Of a stretch of 64,000 bases of DNA, positions 53,761-64,000 are shown piece after piece (within the stretch, counting starts at the first letter, position 1; the number at the start of each line of letters is the position of its first letter). The DNA lies in NCBI GenBank assembly GCA_015698045.1, contig BLAL01000218.1, positions 62,001 through 126,000 on the forward strand. Reading direction: 5' to 3'. A program made the position numbers and the translations under genes. Under the pieces are notes generated by a model. The model worked only from the letters and a program-made list of their open reading frames with translations, had not been told where the DNA came from and made no database searches. Source of the DNA: Rhizophagus clarus (taxonomy: Eukaryota > Glomeromycota > Glomeromycetes > Glomerales > Glomeraceae).

Positions 53761-55163
53761 TAATTTTATTATTGCAAAATGTTTAAAAATTTTAATTTGT
53801 ATTAATATTTAAATAGTTATTCTATATGCCTTTACCTATATAAAGCATTGCTATATATTTGTATCAAGATTCTCAAAAGGCAGCGTAATAATTTTTTATT
53901 AATGCCTTATTATTGTAAAATATACTGCACGTGCAAAATGCAGTATCACATACATTATGCGACAATCTATCCTGTTGCCTCATTGTAGTGAGTAAATAAC
54001 GAATAGAAAAATTTTCATAATATATGTTGACGTACGACTACTGTACGACTACTAAACTTATTTAAGTAATCGTATTTTGGCTGCAAGTTTACCTGGACTT
54101 ATTTGGCAAGAATATCTTTTCTTTATACAGTATCTGTCTCGGAAATGATTGACAAATACAGTCTTTTATACACTGAAGTCAAACCTTATTAAAATCTCTT
54201 GTTTAACTTTTAAGTAAACTTGTAATACGGTCAAAAGATATGTCTAATGTAGGGTCAAGGAGGACAACGTTTCCATATTTTTAGGTATAGCCTGTGAAGT
54301 ACAGACAACATTAAAAAGAAAATTATAAATTGTTTAATAAAAAAATTTAACAGAAAAATGCACACGAGTTTTCTTTAAAATCGGTCATTAAAATATTCTT
54401 TAAAGCTGAGCTGGCTATGAAAAAATTTCCCCTGATTGACATCATTCATTTACTGTATACGCCTGATAGGTATTTCAAAAATGACCAGCCGAAGGCTAAT
54501 CATTTACGCAATTCTGGTAAAATTACGCTTATCCAGTTATCCATATAACACCAATATTTATTGTACACATTCTTCCTTATTCTACCTACATTACTATACT
54601 AGCTTATTTTTTTTTTTTGTTTGTAAGACATTTTGTAACTTTATGTTTGTAACACTTTATTCAGCCGCTGCGTTAACACAATGTAGATCAATTTGTTACA
54701 CCGATTTATGTGTTAATAAAAGTGATAAAAGAAAACAAAAGTGACGATTGACGATCACAATATCACAATTAATTTCAAGGGATTTAAATTTGCTTCTTAC
54801 TATGTTTCTATAATCGCGAGAAGTATTAAACACGCGATCCCTTTTGCCATTTGTAAACTTGAACGAATATTAATGTTCCAAGCTTTGTATTATATATATA
54901 TTATTTTATAAAAAAATAATACTAATAATTTTATGAATATTAATAATGCTAAAAATTACTAATGGTAAATACAGGTGTTCTATTATATTTTTTATGATTA
55001 TATCTTTACGCCAATATGTAATTTTATTACTAAATTTATATATTTATTATTATGATACTATTAATTAGTCCTTTAACGTGAAGACAAATGTCATTATAAA
55101 AGGCACTAGTATTCTCACATTATTGGGGACTATGATAATTCTCACTATGCTAGCAAAATGTAG
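53761..55163. other. Intergenic, no gene recognised
   Basis: AT-rich DNA. A plus-strand frame of 102 codons at 54,436-54,744 is Tyr/Phe-rich without motif and is not called. If the array is transcribed with the kinase, its promoter and first exon should lie here or further right, but none is recognised. Confidence 0.45.
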
Positions 55164-55395
55164 ATACCTTTTGGTAGACATACTTTATCCGCATTCAAGC
55201 AAAAATTCAGATAAAATTGTCCACTTTTAATGGGCATGCTTTGTTCACATCCAAGCAAAAATTTGGAAAAAATTGGTCACCTTTGGTGGACATGCTTTGT
55301 CCACATCCAAGCAAAAATTTGGACAAAATTGTCTACTTTTGGACATGCTTTGTTCACATCCAACTATCCAAGCAAATGTGGATAAAATTGTCTGT
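55164..55395. repeat. Tandem repeat, about 60-bp period
   Basis: Three to four copies of 'ggacatgctttgtccacatc' followed by 'caagcaaaaatttggacaaa' and 'attgtccacttttggt'. The copies differ at several positions. Confidence 0.75.
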
Positions 55396-55889
55396 AAAGT
55401 TACGTGATAATATTGAATAGATGTGTTTCATCCACTATTATGAGCACCATAAAAGGATATAACCTATAGACTTGAGACATGAATTGTAAGGTTAGATCCT
55501 TTGTTGACTGGATGGATGGGATGCAAGGGTAGTAGGATATATGGTAATAATTCTTAAAGTAACGTGATTTTTGATGAAACCTTATCTCTCTAAAGACCAC
55601 GTATAGAAAAATTTTTTTGTATATACTTCTCAAGAACCATAGTTTTTTTATATTGTAAGAAAAGTTCACTGTCACTTAATTAATTTAATAAAAATATGAT
55701 ATTGTACCTCTCACATGAATCCAGTTATTTCGTATGAAAAAAAACTATATTAATAAAAAAAATGTAGATATATATAGACTGCTTAAAAATGCTTTATTTT
55801 TGCTAATATATACATGACTTATATCCACTTTATAAACAGTTATTTCTGATTTACTATTAGTTAATAAGTTAATAAGTTTTAATGTTCAT

Positions 55890-56302
55890 CCCTATAAAAA
55901 ATATGTGTCCGGATAATGTCCAGAAAATGTCCTGAAAAATTGTCTAAATAATTGTTCAGAAATTCTGGACACTGTGTGTCCAGAAACTGTTCCAAAAACA
56001 CTGTATTTTTGGGATATTAGGAATTTGTCCTGAACTTTTTCATGTCCGGAATTTGTCTATCTGGATTTTTTACTATGTCCAGAATTTGTTTAGGTTTTAC
56101 TGTCCAGAATTTGTCTGAAATTTTATACCGAACAAATACTGGACAAATTCTGGACAAAGTTAGGACATGTCAAAATTTTAAGTACCAGAAATGTGTCAGA
56201 CATGTACCAAAAAAGTGGACATTTTCCGGACACATCAGATTTATTCTGGACATTTTCCAGACATTTTTGATAACATTTTCCGGACATTTATTTTTTATAG
56301 GG
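55890..56302. mobile_element. MITE with CCCTATAAAAAAT termini
   Basis: Starts ccctataaaaaatatgtgtc and ends gacatttattttttataggg, an inverted pair. 'cat' on both sides may be a 3-bp target duplication. The interior is a dense array of 'tgtccggaa/ttctggaca' motifs in both orientations. No coding capacity. End sequence resembles the element at 19,784-21,163. Confidence 0.6.
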
Positions 56303-56849
56303 CATTTTTATATATTTTATACTTTTATTTATTAGCTATGATGCCTTCTTATGCTTGGTATATAACACTTGTTACTCAAGATTCTTATAATCATTATGCT
56401 GCAACATATATATAACCTGAAGTAAATGAAATCTGTATTATCAAAAAGAATAATTTTGTGTTAATCTGTAGGTCTACAAATCATCAACCTGAAATAATCA
56501 AGAAAGAAAAAAAATCTGAAATCATATATTATTTAAGTTACAAGTATTATATATGAAAATTTACCAGGACACATAATTGTTAAATAGTGTAACACATTCT
56601 AGTTGTGAATATTTATTGCAAGAAAGCTTGATTAATTTATAGATTATTTACATAATGGTTTGTAGAATAACAAAAGAGAAAAGGCAATGAATAATTGGAA
56701 GTTTAATAATATTCAAATAATGATCACAATATCTGACTTTGGAATGGGGATAAACTTGAATAATATATGAACGGTGATTCATGTAGAAGTACCGATGAGT
56801 ATGAATATGTATGCAAACTTACTAAAATTACTTGATAGCAAGAAATCAT
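56303..56849. other. Intergenic, nothing recognised
   Basis: AT-rich DNA without a recognised gene or element. Confidence 0.45.
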
Positions 56850-57091
56850 AAAATTGTTGGAAGTAATAGAATATCTTACATAAGAGACTGGTGAGAAAAT
56901 TGGTCCAGATGATATAATAGATGTGTTTAGAGGTGAAGAAACCACAAAAATAAAACAAAAAAATTGGAAAAACTTCCCGTATATCCTACTGAAAAAAGAA
57001 AAGTATTGAAAACAAAAGACTTAGTACAAATTGCTCTCACTGATTTAGTAGTTTGCGATCCATTTAAAGGTAGTAAAAGCTTGTTATTGTA
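56850..57091 (+). pseudogene. RecQ-type helicase C-terminal fragment
   Basis: Two frames are needed. The first reads KLLEVIEYLT, then (after a stop) GEKIGPDDIIDVFRGEETTK and QKNWKNFP. The second, shifted near 56,985, reads YPTEKRKVLKTKDLVQIALT and DLVVCDPF and stops at about 57,091. The pattern DIIDVFRG....QKNW..LP followed by KTKDLV is one I associate with RecQ-like helicases that are repeated in Rhizophagus genomes. Both the stop and the shift show it is dead. Assignment is from memory. Confidence 0.5.
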
Positions 57092-57339
57092 ACTAGTGTA
57101 ATACCATGTTAGACATTGTGTTATTTCGTTAATATATGTATTCATAATTTCTATAATTTTTTCAGAAATCTTCTTTTAATATTATTATGGTTACACAAAC
57201 AAAAATTTCCATGTGGTTTATATTGAAAATGATTTTCGTATACCCTCCCTTAAGCAATGATTTTGCAATAACGAAATTGTTTGTGGATAACGTCAATATT
57301 CTTGATTGTTCCATTGATTCTTCTATAAAGAAAATTAAA

Positions 57340-58232
57340 TTAGAATGTAAATCATTTAATGATTAAAGTTTTAAATTCTTACCTGATCGAATATTATTGT
57401 TATCAAAACCAAATGCTTCAACAAGGTTAAAAGCATTATTTTGTTGAATTTCAGTTTCTGGACGCTTATACTTAGCAAGCCCCTGTTCTGACCTATGTCA
57501 TGTGCTTGCCATACATTCAGAATTTAAAAGTCCTCATCACTTTAATATTTGTACTAATGTTTTCTGACCTGAATGGTTACTAATTTTATGATCATCCAGT
57601 TAAGATAACAATTTTTTTCATAAAGGATTTAATTTCTTTTTTAGACACGAGTTGCTTATGATACCACTGTTCATTAAATTCAACCGTATAATATGAAAAT
57701 TTGACATTAAATTTAAGTAAAAAAAAAAAAAAAAAACAAATTTTTAATATTTACCTTCATTAATATTGCATGGCTTTAAATAAAAATGTGGATCAGCTTG
57801 AGTTAGATGTTTAGCAAAATAATTTTCATACATTTCAATGATACTAGGTATTTCAGGAATGCATAACTTAATCACTTTGAGATTCAATATCATTGGCACC
57901 AGACTTATTATTTAAGTGTCGATTTATTGCAAACATGCAACTATTAACTGAAGAAACATGATATACAGAACCATCTTTTTTTCTCATTGCATGAACAAAT
58001 CGACAAATCTGATCTTCTAATTCCTCTTTGTGTCAACTTCTTCAATCAATCCATGATAATTAACATCTGAAATGAATTTTTCTAAAGCTCGTATCCAATT
58101 TAAAGTTGAGTAATCAGTATTTTTACATTGACTACTGTCAATAAGATTACGAAGATCATCATCAGTAGGCTTTTTGTAAATAAAGTTCACTTTTAATTTT
58201 TTACAAAGTCGTTTATCTTTATTATCTTGCAT
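57340..58232 (-). pseudogene. Crypton/DUF3504-like tyrosine recombinase N-terminal fragment
   Basis: Starts MQDNKDKRLCKKLKVN. STLNWIRALEKFISDVNYHG is followed by a frameshift, then LEDQICRFVHAMRKKDGSVY and SSVNSCMFAINRHLNN, then another shift, then IEMYENYFAKHLTQADPHFY before a GTAAAT donor, and a last piece KRPETEIQQNNAFNLVEAFG. The WxxxLxxF...LxxFxxxMxKxDGxxYxxxSl...I.RxL pattern is the SAM-like core-binding region of Crypton-derived recombinases (as in ZMYM2/QRICH1). The catalytic R-H-R-Y region is not found. Several breaks make it a remnant. Confidence 0.5.
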
Positions 58233-58435
58233 CTTTATTAAAATAATAATAGTAAGGTTTTGTGTAAAAAGGTTAGAAGACGAGAAAATAGAAAGAAATA
58301 AAACTGGATAAAGAAGTTTATTATAGCTTAATTTGAGCTTATTAATAGTTTAAACGAATCATCATAATGTCACACGATAATTTATAATTATTATACAAAA
58401 GTTTAACGTAGGACTGGAATGAATTGACTTCTAAC

Positions 58436-58660
58436 TAGGGATTGGAATCGAAAATCGAATCTTTTCAGTATTTTTTTATAGATTATCAGCTTGACTTCAA
58501 ATCAGTTTCTAATTATAGCAAAAACAATTAGTACTTGGCCTGTATTGGAAATCACTTTGGAATCAGGTCGGCTAATATGTAAAAAATTTTTCAGAATCGA
58601 TTCTCGAGAATCGATTTTACTATGTTTTATCGATTTTCGATTAATCGATTCCAATCCCTA
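58436..58660. mobile_element. Non-autonomous hAT-like MITE, perfect 8-bp duplication
   Basis: 225 bp. Ends tagggattggaatcga and tcgattccaatcccta are perfect inverted repeats. cttctaac flanks both sides (58,428-58,435 and 58,661-58,668), an exact 8-bp target duplication. The inside has more copies of 'aatcgattttcga'. The exact duplication suggests a younger insertion than the related elements at 11,739 and 37,644. Confidence 0.9.
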
Positions 58661-59277
58661 CTTCTAACCAACTGAGAAGCTCATAGTTAGTGATTCATTT
58701 AATCTGTCTTATGTAATAAAATAAAAACTTAGAGTTCTATATCAAAATCATCAAAAATTATTATTTTTACAGTTCCATATATGCTAATCAAAAATATTTG
58801 AATGCTCATAATTTCCAAAACTTCGAAAATTTGCATCATCTCGAAATATGTGAATGGGACAAAATCTTTCATATAATTTGTTGGAGTGATATAAATAAAT
58901 ATAGCAAAAATATAGAAACAAAGTAAATAGCGAAAAAGTTGGCATTATGTATTATGAGTATTGGGAGGAATTCTCCTCATTTTGGATTAAGGCTAGAATA
59001 CTTTCTTCTTGAAACATCCTCTACTTCAACATTTTATATTCAATCTTAATTATTTTAAAATCAAGTATTTGCTTTAATTTTTAAATATTTTATTGTGAAA
59101 TATAATTATAGAGAAAATATTTATTAAAATGAATTAAATGACAGAATTGGTGTACAACTATTATTGATATTTAAATATAAAAGGTAAATAATGCAATGCA
59201 ACCGTTATTGACTTTTTCGATTTATATTTTTTACTCTTCGATTTCGGGTGTCTCATTCATCGTACTCTTAGAGTAGA
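58661..59277. other. Intergenic, nothing recognised
   Basis: AT-rich DNA between a MITE and the CRN pseudogene. Confidence 0.45.
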
Positions 59278-61180
59278 CTACATTAATGACATTTCTATTG
59301 AAGAACATGTTCCATCCAGTACATTAATAGACACAACTTCAGAATCTCCATCCTTATATTTTAATTCTCCCTGCCATGCCTGCGCCAAGTTCTCCCTTAT
59401 GATGACATTTACCGGAGTTAAAGAAACCCTCTCATACTCGTCCTCATCATCATCGTCATACTCATCGTCATCGTCATCCTCAAACTGCTCATCATTTTCC
59501 CCGAAATAAGAACTCAATATTGGTTTGGGACATAGGTTAACCATGAACATAGTGCATTTATAGATTTTTCCATAGTGTTGGGAACGTTTGATGTGGTTTT
59601 TGAAGTTTTCATTGCTTGCTGAAACGATAAGCTCAAAGCCATATGCGGGCAAAGTATCACCGTCACGGAGAGAAAGTTCAGACGTTGACGGCGGGTGCCA
59701 CCTTTCACATGCTCCTTTGCTTCGACCAAAACTTTGTATTGCGGCAACTTCGCTGAATATACTTTTCCAAGTATATTCTTGAAGATGATAGCAAACTCAG
59801 ATTGAAAAGCATATTCGGATGGGCGTTTATTTGCATTCAGGGTCTGTTCAGAGTAGAGGTTATGAACGCATAAATTCTGTGTAGAAATAAACATTTAGAG
59901 AATGTTTAGATGGTATACCGTCGCCAACAAAAATTCTTCTTTTTTTTAAGGAAAAACATCCTTCAATAGTACGTGCCAATAACCATCGAGGATTAAGTGT
60001 TCTCATATCCGGCGGGTTATTAGGGATGGATAGATCAGACAGAGATATTGTTGAAATTATTAAGCTACGAAGGATAGGTGCGGCGATTTCGGTATTCCAA
60101 CATCCATACTTGTTAGGTAATTTATCATTCAAAAAAATAAATCCTTCAGCAAGGAGATATTTTGTGTTATTCTCATCCTATATATATATATATATATATT
60201 ATTATATTATTATTATTATTATTTTTAAAAAAAAAGGAAAACATTTATGATAAATCGAAGACCAATGGTAGGTTAATGAAGAGATAATTTAACTTACAAG
60301 ATCAATTTGACACATGTCAAAACGTAACACTTTCATAAGTATACTTCGACATGAGGGCTAGAGTGTGTCAAGATTTCACACAATAGATTGATAAGCTGCC
60401 ATCACTGATATGTTTTTTAGCAGTTGAACAGAAGTGTGTTTTTTCCAATCATCAAGCGTTTGAATGTGATCATTACCAAGAAGGTGTATATTTTGAATAT
60501 AACCACCGCAAGCACCAACAAGACCATTATGGCCAAGGGTGAGATCAAAAATATCCGTTGCTATATCACTGATAAGCCTCGTTAGAGGCATCAAAGATGT
60601 GATGCTCTGGATTTAAAAAAAAAAATTTAATCAGAAACCCTTACAACTAGAAATTATTAAACACTCCTGCTGAAATGATAATAAAACAAATACAACTTAA
60701 TCAACTTACTAGGTATAATCATATTCTCTCACTCAGCCTTTCGTTTACCGATAACAGTTGACTTAATTAATATGATACATTATTTGGGCGGTGTTTGTAT
60801 TAGCAAAATGTGATACAGTGCAAACAAAAAAAAATGAAGAAATTTCTTGTTCGAAAGGTAAAACGTTGGAGACACTTACCAGTGGTTGTAGTTGCGACGA
60901 CAACAACGATGTGGATTTTCTTACTCGTGGGTTTATAATCCTCTTGAAAATAATCTATAAAGTCGTATTCGAATCCCATAGACACGCTTCCAAGTTCTTC
61001 AATGACATTGTCAGTAGAACCAGGATTAAGCTTACTCTTATCAACATCAACTTTCCAAAGCTTAAAACTTCAAACAGAGATAAACTTCGCGAGTTGCCCA
61101 ACTTTTAAGTTCACAAATGGAATTTTTTTATTACGAAATTCGAAGAATTTATGCCTGTCCTTGTCTTCATAAACTTCAAC
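59278..61180 (-). pseudogene. Crinkler (CRN) gene with header, ATPase-like and REase-like parts, broken
   Basis: Header exon 61,180-60,880: LKVGQLAKFI, then an in-frame TGA (61,070-61,072), then LWKVDVDKSKL and SKKIHIVVVVATTTTG at a GTAAGT donor. ATPase-type exon 60,606-60,298: MPLTRLISDIATDIFDLTLG and DDWKKHTSVQLL, then TGA (60,376) and TAG (60,358) within a continuing match (SILMKVLRFDMCQIDL). Third part from 60,177: KYLLAEGFIFLNDKLPNKYG ... NPRWLLARTIEGCFSL, a frameshift, RPSEYAFQSEFAIIFKNILG and YKVLVEAKEH, a second frameshift near 59,680, then LPAYGFELIVSASNENFKNH and CTMFMVNLCPKP, an acidic insert, and a C-terminal end TPVNVI. EAKE and AYGFELIV fit the PD-(D/E)XK nuclease core described for CRN proteins. 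Three stops and two shifts make expression of an intact product unlikely. Confidence 0.7.
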
Positions 61181-64000
61181 CTAGAAAACGTGTTTATTAA
61201 TTAGACGTGAACAATTGTAAGAGACAACCATTTCGATTATGTGTCTGTAATGATAAAATATGATAAAATATTTTAGAGAAAGAGATTTAGGAACAAGACG
61301 TTTGAGAAATATACTTTTCTGAATACATTGTGACTATGTGCCACAGAAAAATTAATAAGCATAGCAAAGTACGCGGAGAAAAAACGATTAATACGGTTTT
61401 ATCATTACTCATTAGATTTTTGATTCTCCGACGAATTCTCAGGGTATTTATTAAAAAACACGAGTTCATTGTCAAGGGGAGTTAGGCACCCAGATTATAA
61501 GCATGTTTTTCCACCTTAATAACTTTTTATGGCTAATTAACTTTCTCTATCAAAATTAATCACCATCGATTATAGCCATCACTCTCATTCTGAATTGCTA
61601 AAATAAAATTTTTATTTTATTATTTCTAATATCATATGATATTTTCATAGGGTGTTATTCTATCACAATTTGCTGTACAATTTCTTCAACCATGATAATT
61701 TAGACAAATTACTTATTCATTCATCATTTTCAAGGTACCATATATTTTCCTTTCCTATTAAATATGAAAAACTAAAATCTTCTTGCTCCGTCTGGAACGA
61801 AAGAAGAAGGCTTACAACACAAAATTATTTGCATATTAATAATTGGAAATATAAAACAAGTATATTATACAGTAAATCGTGGAAAAAGGGATGTCAATTG
61901 AAAGAGAGAATATTTAAAAAATTATGGTTTTCAACCCAAAGTGAAAATAATATAATAATATCATGTAATTTATTGTAAAGTTAGAACCGGCAAAATAATT
62001 TTAATTAAAAAAGCAAAAGAAGTTAGGTAAGGTGCAATATATGTTGACATTACTAAATATGTATTTTACTGTTTATTATTTATTTTGTTGTTGTTTGCAT
62101 TCTTTGACCATAAATGATAATTTCTAAATGAATGAATTAGATATGAATTGAAGAAAAGCGTGATGAATTCTTTTAAACATATGAATTAATTTAAGCATAT
62201 AGCTGAAATATATAAATGTATAATAAATATCCTTAAACATACTGTTATTATTAATGATCATGTTGAATTGTTGGTTTCCGGAAATTCTTGATATTTTACA
62301 GGATGGCGTGATGATAACAGAAAATACGTTGCATTATTTGTTCCCAGTGAAACAAGTAACTGGATGTAAGTATTGATATGATTTTTTTTTTTGTATTTTT
62401 GAAAGATAAAATTGTAATTTACAGAATGCAATTTTTACTTAAGCGCATAGTTTTTATTCATGCACGATGGAAATTGTGAGAGTGAATAGATAGAATATTT
62501 AATTAATAAATACAATATAAATGAAATAAGGAAAAAAAACTATATGAATTAATTGATTGTAGCATTATAAAGCTCTAAGTTATAGCAGGCAATTTTTTTA
62601 TGAAAAATCCTTTGAAGGTAGGAGTTGGATTCATTAATTTGCATCAGTCGAATTCGATCACTTCTTACTAAATTTTTTTTTTTTTTACAGTTATTAAATG
62701 CAAACAACAATGGTAATTAACAAATATCATGAGTAAGAAAAGAAAATCCTCAATGTTTATTAGATCATGAAAGTTTAAACTTATGAATTTTACACAATTA
62801 TGAAGATGCTAGCAAATTCTTATATAATCACATATTTGGAAAGCGATGGTATATCATTTCAATTTGAACGTCGTATTAGGCAAATACAAGTTTAATCATT
62901 GAATAATATACAATATGATAAATTAATTTTATTACTAAATAATTGCATCATTTATTTAAAAGAAAAAGTTTTATTTATTTCAATATCATAAGATACTAGA
63001 TTTTACAATACAGCTAATATTCGGTAATTATTAAAAATATTGAAATTAATTTCCTAAATAAACCGTTCATTTATGAGAACTTTCTATTCTATTCAAATAA
63101 TATATATTTTGGTTTGACATTTAGGAACATCAGGTTCTCGCTGTTCTTCGGAATCTTGAAAAGTAAAAGTGTCAATTAATGATGCAATGCCAAGTTGAAC
63201 AAAATGATGTAACAATGTTTAATTTTTACCTGATATTATCAACCCAGTTTAGTTTGATGTTTCATCTATGTACTTACGAATGATCAAACAAATATCACAC
63301 GAATATCGCTACTGTATCTAAATTTTTTACCTGTTTATACTTGATGTTTGTTATCTTTGACAAATGATCAGAGGTAGATATAGATACATTTAACCTTTTC
63401 ATATGTGTATAACTTTTGTCTATGGTCTCTTTTTCTTATCTATCGGTCCTGAACTATTTGTGAACATTTTTTTATTTTTTAACTAGCATAATTATACTAA
63501 TATCTCATCCTAAATTAAAACTTGTAATCCAATGAAAGAATGAGCAATATGCTGGTTTTTACATACTAACCAGTTTTCCATTTTCATTTAAAAATTTTGT
63601 GTTCTATTCTTAATTCTGAAGTATAAGCTCAACCTCTAATCATATCTCACATATTATTTTACATTTACATAGCATCAAAATTGCAATTTCAATATTCAAT
63701 AAAAATCTTTTAGGAAGTAACTATATGAAATAAAGAAATCATTAGAATAAATAACAAGAAATAGTATGCATATTATGTACAAATTATAGAATCAAAAATT
63801 CTTTTCAAATTAATACTGACATTAGTTCTCTTTCTACTTTTATCTTATTTTCTTTAGAAACGATTGGACGATAGGTTGCGCTTAAGTGTGAGAGGGAAAT
63901 TTGTTTTCATTTTTCTATTAATCGTATTCTTCTTTTTTTTCGGGAATAGTTGTAATTCTAATAATATTTTGATATATTCCTAGAAAGAAGGAATAATTTA
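61181..64000. other. Intergenic, no gene recognised
   Basis: AT-rich DNA. A plus-strand frame of 108 codons at 61,652-61,978 has no recognisable motif. At about 62,302-62,365 a short open stretch (GWRDDNRKYVALFVPS) lies between an AG and a GTAAG and could be a lone exon remnant. No start or continuation could be found. Confidence 0.4.

Noticed and set aside
54436-54744. Plus-strand frame of 102 codons
   Set aside because: Hydrophobic/Tyr-rich by composition, no motif, no context.

Overview
The window looks like a chromosomal segment of an arbuscular mycorrhizal fungus of the Rhizophagus type (Glomeromycotina). This is inferred from very AT-rich DNA, short GT-AG introns, several tyrosine-kinase-like (TKL) kinase genes with an 'LEWIPYDRxxNIKY' lead-in, Crinkler (CRN) fragments, a decayed Uma2-type nuclease, hAT/Crypton-like/RecQ remnants and many small inverted-repeat elements. 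No search was run; family names come from motif recognition.

Layout. 1-6.9 kb: intergenic DNA with a Uma2-like pseudogene (2.46-3.06 kb) and a short CRN header gene (3.72-4.58 kb, minus). 6.9-11.06 kb: a minus-strand kinase gene whose N-lobe exon is repeated six times. 11.7-12.3 kb: a hAT-like MITE. 14.3-16.5 kb and 40.1-42.5 kb: two closely related plus-strand kinases with matching exon structure, including a 12-nt microexon. 16.5-19.1 kb: low-complexity DNA. 19.1-21.7 kb and 36.9-37.6 kb: copies of a host repeat interrupted by the large element described next.

21,712-36,897 is an intact-looking 15.2-kb mobile element with 1.19-kb terminal inverted repeats (TIRs) and a 5-6 bp target duplication. 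It carries a protein-primed-type family B DNA polymerase and a retroviral-type (rve) integrase, as Polintons/Mavericks do. Instead of recognisable Polinton capsid, ATPase and Ulp1-like protease genes it has a Gag-like protein with a zinc knuckle and a retropepsin-like protease. The Gag/protease region is four overlapping frames, each joined by a poly-A run that forms an A_AAA_AAA heptamer in the upstream frame. It also carries two F-box proteins, a coiled-coil protein, small unknown genes, and a Cys-rich gene duplicated inside the TIRs. The genes are intronless and tightly packed.

44.4-53.8 kb holds a minus-strand kinase and, upstream on the same strand, about 8 kb made of roughly 75-80 tandem intron-like units. 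Each unit has a 5' splice site (GTAAGT), usually an ACTAAC-type branch point and a 3' splice site (TAG/CAG). Successive units are separated by only 3 nt (occasionally 6 nt) of variable sequence, like a series of single-codon exons. I consider this and the chimeric element the two most unusual features.

53.8-64 kb: gene-poor DNA with tandem repeats, MITEs, remnants of a RecQ-type helicase and a Crypton-like recombinase, and a CRN pseudogene with in-frame stops and frameshifts.
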